DNA of 64,000 nucleotides from assembly GCF_008974245.1 (NCBI RefSeq), contig NZ_BBZI01000008.1:243083-307082 (forward strand). Reading direction: 5' to 3'. The translations under genes and the position numbers were made by a program. The DNA is from Streptomyces abyssomicinicus. GTDB lineage: Bacteria > Actinomycetota > Actinomycetes > Streptomycetales > Streptomycetaceae. Numbering within the stretch: position 1 is the stretch's first letter; each line of letters starts with the position of its first letter. Below the pieces are notes generated by a model. It did no database searches. It saw only the letters and a list, made by a program, of their open reading frames with translations, and was not told the DNA's origin. This document shows, piece after piece, positions 40,480 to 47,660 of the stretch.

Positions 40480-41277
40480 ATGTCCGACTCCGCGTTCTCC
40501 CGCCTCCTCACCGGCCCCCGTTTCGCACTGGGCACGCTCACCGTGCTGCGGGTCCGGGTCCACCGCTGGGACCGGGAGGCCGCCCGCGCCGGGATGCTCT
40601 GCGCCCCGGCGGCCGCCGGGGCGGCCGTCGGCGCGGCGTCGGCGCTGGCCGGCGTGGCCGGCGTGACGGCCGGCCTCTCCGCGCCGCTCGCCGCGGTGGC
40701 CGCCGTCGCCGTCCCCGCCGCCCTCACCCGCGCGCTGCACCTGGACGGCCTCGCCGACACGGCCGACGGCCTCGGCAGCGGCCGGCCCGCCGACGAGGCG
40801 CTGCGGATCATGAAGCGCTCCGACATCGGCCCGTTCGGCGTGGTCACGCTGCTGCTGGCGCTGGCCGCGCAGACCGCCGCCCTCGCGCAGGCCTTCGCCC
40901 ACTCCCCCGCCCGGGGCGCCTTCGCGGCCCTGCTCTGCGCGGTGACCGCCCGGCTGGCGCTGACCCTCGGGGCGAGGAGGGGGGTGCCCGCCGCCCGGCC
41001 GGAGGGACTGGGCGCGGCGGTGGCCGGGGCGGTGCCCCGGACGGCGGCGGCCGCGGTCGCCACCGCGGTCACCCTCCTCGCGGCGGCGGGCGGCGCGCTG
41101 CTCGACGGCCCGGCCGGCGCGGTGCGCGCGGCGGCCGCGGTGCTCGTGGGGTGCCTGGCCGCCGAGGCGCTGCTGCGCCGCTGCGTGCGCCGGTTCGGCG
41201 GCGTGACCGGTGACGTGCTGGGCGCCCTGGCGGAGACCGCGGCGACCGTCTCGCTGGTCGTGCTGTGCCTGGGCTGA
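40480..41277 (+). CDS. cobS: adenosylcobinamide-GDP ribazoletransferase (cobalamin synthase)
   Basis: This 265-residue membrane enzyme joins adenosylcobinamide-GDP and alpha-ribazole phosphate in the last assembly steps of cobalamin. The catalytic region TRALHLDGLADTADGLGSGRPADEALRIMKRSDIGPFG (about residues 85-122, read in pieces) and the C-terminal RRFGGVTGDVLGALAE are characteristic. About six hydrophobic segments follow. ATG 40480. CobT and CobU, which supply its two substrates, are encoded at 30185 and 34598. Confidence 0.93.
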   Translation: MSDSAFSRLLTGPRFALGTLTVLRVRVHRWDREAARAGMLCAPAAAGAAVGAASALAGVAGVTAGLSAPLAAVAAVAVPAALTRALHLDGLADTADGLGSGRPADEALRIMKRSDIGPFGVVTLLLALAAQTAALAQAFAHSPARGAFAALLCAVTARLALTLGARRGVPAARPEGLGAAVAGAVPRTAAAAVATAVTLLAAAGGALLDGPAGAVRAAAAVLVGCLAAEALLRRCVRRFGGVTGDVLGALAETAATVSLVVLCLG

Positions 41278-41391
41278 ACTCCGCGGGAACCCGCGCGTAG
41301 GCTCCTCCCAGAAGCTCAGGGCCCGGCCGAGCCCATCCCCTCGGCTCCTCCCGGACTCATCACCATCGAACGGAAGCGAGACATCACCACC

Positions 41392-42933
41392 GTGACTGAT
41401 CTTTCCCTCAGCACCGCCGCCGTGGCCGGCCTGCGCGCCGACGCGATCGTCGTCGGTGTCGCCAAGGGCGCGCAGCCGGACGGCGGCCCCGTCGTGGCCG
41501 CGGGCGCCGAGGCCGTCGCCGCTGCGTACGACGGTTCCCTGGCCGGTCTGCTGGAGACCCTCGGCGCCTCGGGCGCCGAGGGCGAGGTGACCAAGCTGCC
41601 CGCCCCGTCCGGGTTCAAGGCCCCGCTCGTGGTCGCGGTCGGTCTGGGCGCCGGGCCGGAGAAGGGCGAGGCCTGGGACGCCGAGGCGCTGCGCCGTGCC
41701 GCCGGTGCGGCCGCCCGTGCGCTGACCGGTGTCAGGAAGGCCGCGTTCGCGCTGCCGCTGGAGGACGCGGAGGCGGCCGGCGCGGTCGCCGAGGGCGTGC
41801 TGCTCGGCGCGTACGTCTACGACGCCTACAAGGAGTCCGGCAAGGACGAGAAGGCCCGCGCCAAGGCGGGCAAGGGTCCGCTGGGCGAGGCGGTGCTGCT
41901 CGGCGGCAAGCCGCGCGACCGCGCCTTCAAGGCGGCCGTGGACCGCGGTGCCGCGGTGGCCGGGGAGATGAACCGTGCCCGCGACCTGATCAACATGCCG
42001 CCGAACGACCTGTTCCCGGCCTCGTTCGCGGAGATCGCCCAGAAGGCCGCGAAGGAGCACGGCCTCAAGGTGACGGTGCTGGACGAGAAGGCGCTCGCCA
42101 AGGGCGGCTACGGCGGCATCCTCGGCGTCGGCAACGGCTCCACCCGCCCGCCGCGGCTGGTGAAGCTGTCGTACACGTCGTCGAAGGCGAAGAAGCACCT
42201 GGCCCTCGTCGGCAAGGGCATCACCTACGACTCGGGCGGCATCTCGCTGAAGCCGGCCGGTCACAACGAGACCATGAAGTGCGACATGGCCGGCGCGGCC
42301 GCGGTCTTCGCCGCGGTGGTGGCGGCCGCGCGGCTCGGCCTGGACGTCGACGTCACCGGCTGGCTCTGCCTGGCGGAGAACATGCCGTCCGGCTCCGCCA
42401 CCCGTCCGGGTGACGTGCTGCGCATGTACAGCGGCAAGACGGTCGAGGTGCTGAACACCGACGCCGAGGGACGGCTGGTGCTGGCCGACGGCCTGTGGGC
42501 CGCGTCGCAGGAGAAGCCGGACGCCGTCGTGGACGTGGCGACGCTGACCGGCGCGATGGTGCTGGCGCTCGGCTCGCGGACGTTCGCCGTCATGGGCAAC
42601 GACGACGCCTTCCGCGGCGCCGTCCACGAGGCGGCCGAGGAGTCCGGCGAGGACGCCTGGCAGATGCCGCTGCCGGAGCACCTGCGCGCCGGCATGGAGT
42701 CCGCCACGGCCGACATCGCGAACATGGGCGAGCGGATGGGCGGCGGTCTGGTCGCCGGTCTCTTCCTGCGCGAGTTCGTGGGCGAGGGCACCACCTGGGC
42801 GCACCTGGACATCGCCGGTCCGGCCTTCAACGAGGGCAAGCCCTTCGGTTACACGCCCAAGGGAGGCACGGGTTCCGCTGTACGCACGCTGGTGCGCCTG
42901 GCCGAGCTCGCCGCCGCGGGCGACCTGGTCTGA
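41392..42933 (+). CDS. pepA: leucyl aminopeptidase, M17 family
   Basis: This 513-residue cytosolic di-metal aminopeptidase trims N-terminal residues from peptides. The C-terminal catalytic domain shows VGKGITYDSGGISLKPAGHNETMKCDMAGAA (metal-binding Lys and Asp) and the M17 signature NTDAEGRLVLADGL. The N-terminal domain (about 1-170) is the variable macro-like region. Length is normal. GTG 41392. A hairpin at 42978-43014 follows the stop, so it is separate from lpd. Confidence 0.95.
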   Translation: MTDLSLSTAAVAGLRADAIVVGVAKGAQPDGGPVVAAGAEAVAAAYDGSLAGLLETLGASGAEGEVTKLPAPSGFKAPLVVAVGLGAGPEKGEAWDAEALRRAAGAAARALTGVRKAAFALPLEDAEAAGAVAEGVLLGAYVYDAYKESGKDEKARAKAGKGPLGEAVLLGGKPRDRAFKAAVDRGAAVAGEMNRARDLINMPPNDLFPASFAEIAQKAAKEHGLKVTVLDEKALAKGGYGGILGVGNGSTRPPRLVKLSYTSSKAKKHLALVGKGITYDSGGISLKPAGHNETMKCDMAGAAAVFAAVVAAARLGLDVDVTGWLCLAENMPSGSATRPGDVLRMYSGKTVEVLNTDAEGRLVLADGLWAASQEKPDAVVDVATLTGAMVLALGSRTFAVMGNDDAFRGAVHEAAEESGEDAWQMPLPEHLRAGMESATADIANMGERMGGGLVAGLFLREFVGEGTTWAHLDIAGPAFNEGKPFGYTPKGGTGSAVRTLVRLAELAAAGDLV

Positions 42934-42977
42934 CGCAGCCGTCGCGGCCCGGGGCCGCGCACGCGTCCCACCGGTGA

Positions 42978-43014
42978 CGGGGGACGGGTTCCGCCTCGCG
43001 GAGTCCGTCCCCCG
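42978..43014 (+). terminator. terminator after pepA
   Basis: CGGGGGACGG (42978-42987) pairs exactly with CCGTCCCCCG (43005-43014), with a minor inner stem in the loop. It lies 45 bp after the pepA stop in the 302-bp gap before lpd. Confidence 0.8.
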
Positions 43015-43040
43015 CCCCCGTTCCCGGCCCCCGCTCCCCC

Positions 43041-43063
43041 GCCCGGAACGCGGTGTTCCGGGC
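43041..43063. promoter_or_regulatory. inverted repeat upstream of lpd
   Basis: A 9-bp perfect inverted repeat (GCCCGGAAC and complement, 5-bp spacer) is followed at 43069-43088 by a second, GCCGTGT and ACACGGC with a 6-base spacer. They lie 150-200 bp before lpd. They may be extra terminator arms or operator sites; the sequence alone does not decide. Confidence 0.45.
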
Positions 43064-43235
43064 ACTGTGCCGTGTCTCACAACACGGCCCCGCGTCCGGT
43101 TGGGCTCCGACAAGTGCAAAGATGGACTCTTGGCAGGACAGGGCCCCACCCGGGCCGAAGCACTTAGAGCGGCCGTGACCAGCCGCCGACCGGTCGGACG
43201 AGACCGGCGTGGCGCACATGCATGGAGGACGTGAC

Positions 43236-44624
43236 GTGGCGAACGACGCCAGCACCGTTTTCGACCTAGTGATCCTCGGCGGCGGTAGCGGCGGGTACGC
43301 CGCGGCGCTGCGCGGGGCTCAGCTGGGCCTGGACGTCGCCCTGATCGAGAAGGACAAGGTCGGCGGCACCTGCCTGCACAAGGGATGCATCCCGACCAAG
43401 GCCCTGCTCCACGCCGGCGAGATCGCCGACCAGGCGCGTGAGAGCGAGCAGTTCGGTGTGAAGGCGACCTTCGAGGGCATCGACGTCCCCGCCGTCCAGA
43501 AGTACAAGGACGACGTGATCTCGGGCCTGTACAAGGGCCTGCAGGGCCTGATCGCCTCCCGCAAGGTGACCTACATCGAGGGCGAGGGCCGCCTGTCCTC
43601 CCCGACCTCGGTCGACGTGAACGGGCAGCGGATCCAGGGCCGCCACGTCCTGCTGGCGACCGGCTCCGTGCCGAAGTCGCTGCCGGGCCTGGAGATCGAC
43701 GGCAACCGGATCATCTCCTCGGACCACGCGCTGGTCCTGGACCGCGTCCCGCAGTCCGCGATCATCCTGGGCGGCGGCGTCATCGGCGTCGAGTTCGCCT
43801 CGGCGTGGAAGTCCTTCGGCTCCGACGTCACGATCATCGAGGGCATGAAGCACCTCGTGCCGGTCGAGGACGAGAACAGCTCCAAGCTGCTGGAGCGCGC
43901 CTTCCGCAAGCGCGGCATCAAGTTCAACCTGGGCACCTTCTTCCAGAAGGCGGAGTACACCCAGAACGGCGTCAAGGTCACCCTGGCCGACGGCAAGGAG
44001 TTCGAGGCCGAGGTCCTCCTCGTCGCCGTCGGGCGCGGCCCGGTCTCGCAGGGCCTGGGCTACGAGGAGCAGGGCGTCGCGATGGACCGCGGCTACGTCC
44101 TGGTCGACGAGTACATGCGCACCAACGTCCCGACCATCTCCGCGGTCGGCGACCTGGTCCCCACCCTCCAGCTCGCGCACGTCGGCTTCGCCGAGGGCAT
44201 CCTGGTGGCGGAGCGCCTGGCCGGCCTGAAGGCCGTCCCGATCGACTACGACGGTGTGCCGCGGGTGACCTACTGCCACCCCGAGGTCGCCTCCGTCGGC
44301 ATCTCCGAGGCCAAGGCCAAGGAGATCTACGGCGCGGACAAGGTCGTCGCTCTCAAGTACAACCTGGCGGGCAACGGCAAGAGCAAGATCCTCAAGACCG
44401 CGGGCGAGATCAAGCTCGTCCAGGTGAAGGACGGCGCCGTGGTCGGCGTCCACATGGTGGGCGACCGCATGGGCGAGCAGGTCGGCGAGGCGCAGCTGAT
44501 CTACAACTGGGAGGCGCTGCCGGCCGAGGTCGCGCAGCTCATCCACGCGCACCCGACCCAGAACGAGGCCCTGGGCGAGGCCCACCTCGCGCTGGCGGGC
44601 AAGCCGCTGCACGCGCACGACTGA
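43236..44624 (+). CDS. lpdA: dihydrolipoyl dehydrogenase (E3)
   Basis: This 462-residue FAD enzyme reoxidises the dihydrolipoyl groups of 2-oxoacid dehydrogenase complexes and reduces NAD+. FAD motif LGGGSGGYAAALRGAQLG, the redox disulfide GGTCLHKGCIPTK, the NAD motif LGGGVIGVEFASAW and the C-terminal catalytic His-Glu in HAHPTQNEALGEAH are all intact. GTG 43236 has GGAGG upstream. sucB (E2) follows after 57 bp and aceE (E1) 3 kb later, placing it with its partner components. Confidence 0.96.
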   Translation: MANDASTVFDLVILGGGSGGYAAALRGAQLGLDVALIEKDKVGGTCLHKGCIPTKALLHAGEIADQARESEQFGVKATFEGIDVPAVQKYKDDVISGLYKGLQGLIASRKVTYIEGEGRLSSPTSVDVNGQRIQGRHVLLATGSVPKSLPGLEIDGNRIISSDHALVLDRVPQSAIILGGGVIGVEFASAWKSFGSDVTIIEGMKHLVPVEDENSSKLLERAFRKRGIKFNLGTFFQKAEYTQNGVKVTLADGKEFEAEVLLVAVGRGPVSQGLGYEEQGVAMDRGYVLVDEYMRTNVPTISAVGDLVPTLQLAHVGFAEGILVAERLAGLKAVPIDYDGVPRVTYCHPEVASVGISEAKAKEIYGADKVVALKYNLAGNGKSKILKTAGEIKLVQVKDGAVVGVHMVGDRMGEQVGEAQLIYNWEALPAEVAQLIHAHPTQNEALGEAHLALAGKPLHAHD

Positions 44625-44681
44625 TCACCGCCGGGTGACTGAGAACAGACTTCCGCACTTCCGTTAGGAGCAACCGAAACC

Positions 44682-46445
44682 ATGGCGGTTTCCGTAACCC
44701 TTCCGGCGCTCGGCGAGAGCGTCACCGAGGGCACCGTCACCCGTTGGCTGAAGGCCGAGGGTGAGCGGGTCGAGGCCGACGAGCCGCTGCTCGAGGTCTC
44801 GACCGACAAGGTCGACACCGAGATCCCCTCGCCCGTGTCCGGCGTCCTGTCCTCCATCAAGGTGGCCGAGGACGAGACGGTCGAGGTCGGCGCCGAGCTG
44901 GCCCTGATCGACGACGGCTCCGGCGCCCCCGCGGCGCCCGCCGCCCCGGCCGAGCAGGCCGCCCCGGCCGCAGAGCCGGTCCAGGCCCCCGAGGCCACCC
45001 CGTCCACCGAGCAGGCCGCCCCGGCCCCCGCCCCGACCGCGGAGGCCACCTCCGGCGGCGGCAGCGCCGAGGGCACCGACGTGGTCCTGCCCGCGCTCGG
45101 CGAGTCCGTCACCGAGGGCACCGTCACCCGCTGGCTGAAGCAGGTCGGCGAGTCCGTCGAGGCCGACGAGCCGCTGCTCGAGGTCTCGACCGACAAGGTC
45201 GACACCGAGATCCCGGCGCCCGCCTCCGGCGTGCTGCTCGAGATCGTGGTGAACGAGGACGAGACGGCCGAGGTCGGCGCCAAGCTGGCCGTCATCGGCA
45301 CCCCGGGCTCCGCCCCGGCCGCCGCCGCTCCCGAGGCCCCGGCCGCTCCGGCCCCGGCCCCCGAGCCCACCCCGGCCCCGGCTCCCGCCCCGGCTCCGGC
45401 CCCGGCCCCGGCTCCGGCCCCCGCGCCGGCTCCGGCCGCCCCGGCCCCGGCCCCCGCCGCCCAGGCTCCGGCCGCACCCGCCGCTCCGGCCCCGTCCGCG
45501 GGCACCGGTGCGAGCGACGCCTACGTGACCCCGCTGGTGCGCAAGCTCGCCGCCGAGAACGGCGTCGACCTGGGCTCCGTCAAGGGCACCGGCGTCGGCG
45601 GCCGCATCCGCAAGCAGGACGTCCTGGCCGCCGCCGAGGCCGCCAAGGCCGCGGCGCAGGCTCCGGCCGCCGCCGCCCCGGCCGCGCCGGCCGCCAAGAA
45701 GGCTCCGGCCCTCGAGGCGTCCCCGCTGCGTGGCCAGACCGTGAAGATGCCGCGGATCCGCAAGGTCATCGGCGACAACATGGTCAAGGCCCTGCGCGAG
45801 CAGGCCCAGCTCTCCTCCGTGGTCGAGGTCGACGTCACCCGCCTGATGCGCCTGCGCAACCAGGCCAAGGACGCCTTCCTGGCCCGTGAGGGCGTCAAGC
45901 TCTCCCCGATGCCGTTCTTCGTGAAGGCGGCGGCCCAGGCGCTGAAGGCCCACCCGGTCATCAACGCCCGGATCAACGAGGCCGAGGGCACGATCACCTA
46001 CTTCGACTCCGAGAACATCGGTATCGCGGTGGACGCCGAGAAGGGCCTGATGACCCCGGTCATCAAGAACGCCGGCGGCCTCAACCTGGCCGGCATCGCC
46101 AAGGCCACGGCGGAGCTGGCGGGCAAGGTGCGCGCCAACAAGATCACCCCGGACGAGCTGGCCGGCGGCACCTTCTCGATCAGCAACACCGGCTCGCGCG
46201 GTGCGCTGTTCGACACCATCATCGTTCCGCCGAACCAGGTCGCCATCCTGGGCATCGGTGCCACGGTGAAGCGTCCGGCCGTCATCGAGACCGAGGACGG
46301 CCCGGTCATCGCGGTCCGCGACATGACCTACCTGACGCTCTCCTACGACCACCGTCTGGTGGACGGCGCGGACGCCGCCCGTTACCTGACCGCGGTCAAG
46401 GCGATCCTGGAGGCCGGCGAGTTCGAGGTCGAGCTCGGCCTGTAA
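44682..46445 (+). CDS. sucB: 2-oxoacid dehydrogenase E2, dihydrolipoamide acyltransferase with two lipoyl domains
   Basis: This 587-residue E2 core enzyme has two near-identical lipoyl domains (about 2-78 and 125-203), each with the lipoyl Lys in STDKVDTEI. Long Ala/Pro linkers (PAPAPAP type) follow. The E3/E1-binding domain is YVTPLVRKLAAENGVDLGSV (about 285-320), and the acyltransferase domain ends with the catalytic SYDHRLVDGADAARYL. It is annotated sucB by actinobacterial usage; E2 in these bacteria can serve both pyruvate and 2-oxoglutarate dehydrogenase. LipA (63011) makes its cofactor. A 15-bp hairpin ends the operon. Confidence 0.95.
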   Translation: MAVSVTLPALGESVTEGTVTRWLKAEGERVEADEPLLEVSTDKVDTEIPSPVSGVLSSIKVAEDETVEVGAELALIDDGSGAPAAPAAPAEQAAPAAEPVQAPEATPSTEQAAPAPAPTAEATSGGGSAEGTDVVLPALGESVTEGTVTRWLKQVGESVEADEPLLEVSTDKVDTEIPAPASGVLLEIVVNEDETAEVGAKLAVIGTPGSAPAAAAPEAPAAPAPAPEPTPAPAPAPAPAPAPAPAPAPAPAAPAPAPAAQAPAAPAAPAPSAGTGASDAYVTPLVRKLAAENGVDLGSVKGTGVGGRIRKQDVLAAAEAAKAAAQAPAAAAPAAPAAKKAPALEASPLRGQTVKMPRIRKVIGDNMVKALREQAQLSSVVEVDVTRLMRLRNQAKDAFLAREGVKLSPMPFFVKAAAQALKAHPVINARINEAEGTITYFDSENIGIAVDAEKGLMTPVIKNAGGLNLAGIAKATAELAGKVRANKITPDELAGGTFSISNTGSRGALFDTIIVPPNQVAILGIGATVKRPAVIETEDGPVIAVRDMTYLTLSYDHRLVDGADAARYLTAVKAILEAGEFEVELGL

Positions 46446-46474
46446 CCACGCCGCGTACCGGTCGCGTACTCCGC

Positions 46475-46509
46475 CGCGCCCCCGCCCGGACTCCCCGGGC
46501 GGGGGCGCG
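46475..46509 (+). terminator. terminator after sucB
   Basis: Perfect 15-bp stem (CGCGCCCCCGCCCGG and complement) with a 5-nt loop, 29 bp after the sucB stop. It marks the end of the lpd-sucB transcript. Confidence 0.9.
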
Positions 46510-46734
46510 GTGCGTCAAAGCCGGGTGAAAGCCGCGTCAAACGCAGGTCAAGGACGGTCCAGGAGCGCTCGAGGTCAGGTCGACGAAATGCCCGGTCCGT
46601 GATGTAAGCCTCGTCTCACCTGCGTCTCAGCGCCCGGATGCGCCTCGGCAGACACGCTCCGCAGCCGTATTGTCTAAGCGTCGAACGCCCTCGGGGGCCC
46701 TGGCCGCAGGTCGCCCCTGCCCGAAGGAGCCCCC

Positions 46735-47370
46735 ATGACCGCGCCCGTCATCCACTCGCTGCGCGAACAGATCCGCGAGCACATCGTGGAGGGAATCGTC
46801 AGCGGGCGCTGGAAGCCGGGCGAGCGCATCGTCGAGCGGCGCATCGCCACCGAGCTGGAGGTCAGCCAGACCCCGGTGCGCGAGGCCCTGCGGGAGCTGG
46901 AGTCGCTGCGGCTGATCGAGTCGGCCCCCAACAAGGGCGTGCGGGTGCGGAACCTGACCGCCGCCGACCTGGAGGAGAGCTACCCCGTCCGGGCCGGCCT
47001 GGAGGCCATCGCGGCCGAGCTGGCGGCGGAGCGGCTGGCCGGCGACTGCTCCACCCTGGAGCCGCACGTGGAGGCCCTGCACGAGGCCGACCGGCTCTCC
47101 GACGCCGCGGGCCAGGTGCGCCACACGGTGGCGTTCCACCGGGAGATGGTGCGCGCGGCCGGCAACTCGGTCCTCCTGCACACCTGGGAGGGGCTGGGCA
47201 TCGAGGTGTTCACGGCCCTGTCGATCCGGTGGCTGGGCACCGTCCAGCAGTCCTACGCGGAGGAGCACGAGGAGCTGGTGGCCGCCTTCCGCCGCCGCGA
47301 CCCGCGGATCGCGGACCTCGTCAAGGCGCACGTCCTCGGCTGTGCCCCGCGCCCCGACGCCTCCGCCTGA
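46735..47370 (+). CDS. GntR-family regulator, FCD (FadR) subfamily
   Basis: This 211-residue DNA-binding protein has an N-terminal winged helix-turn-helix (VSQTPVREALRELESLRLI, about residues 43-61) and a C-terminal all-helical FCD ligand domain (about 80-205, with FHREMVRAAGNSVLL supplying metal-binding His residues). Such regulators sense small carboxylates or acyl compounds. It stands between sucB and aceE, 290 bp before aceE, whose promoter contains a symmetrical site (47513-47529). It is therefore a good candidate for controlling aceE. ATG 46735 has AAGGAG upstream. Confidence 0.92.
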   Translation: MTAPVIHSLREQIREHIVEGIVSGRWKPGERIVERRIATELEVSQTPVREALRELESLRLIESAPNKGVRVRNLTAADLEESYPVRAGLEAIAAELAAERLAGDCSTLEPHVEALHEADRLSDAAGQVRHTVAFHREMVRAAGNSVLLHTWEGLGIEVFTALSIRWLGTVQQSYAEEHEELVAAFRRRDPRIADLVKAHVLGCAPRPDASA

Positions 47371-47511
47371 GCGGGCCCCTCACCATACGAGCGCAGCCTC
47401 GAACCGCGCCGTGACCTGCGATTCCACGGCACGCGGTGTCTTCCACCAGGCGAAACACATGGCACTGCGTGCCGACTTTTGCCGGTTCGGCAAGTTTTAC
47501 CGCTCATCCCT

Positions 47512-47541
47512 TTGATCGATCATCGATCAGGGAGTTACAGT
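47512..47541 (+). promoter_or_regulatory. aceE promoter with embedded palindromic operator
   Basis: A -35-like TTGATC (47512-47517) and -10-like TACAGT (47536-47541) are 18 bp apart. Between and overlapping them lies a perfect palindrome, TGATCGAT (47513-47520), one central base, then ATCGATCA (47522-47529). A protein bound here would block RNA polymerase. The adjacent GntR protein is the natural candidate. The start codon of aceE is 120 bp downstream. Confidence 0.65.
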
Positions 47542-47660
47542 CGCCGCGGGCCTCCCACCCGGAGGCCCGACCTCGCCCTGTCCTGCCAAAGACCAAGGGC
47601 ACCCCGCACCGCGCGCACCCCGCGCGCATCCGCACCCCTTCGACTGAGGAAGGCGGCGAC

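Noticed and set aside
43069..43088. Rex-type redox operator upstream of lpd
   Set aside because: Only a partial match (a CTCACAA half-site); the other half does not fit TTGTGA. Treated as a plain inverted repeat.
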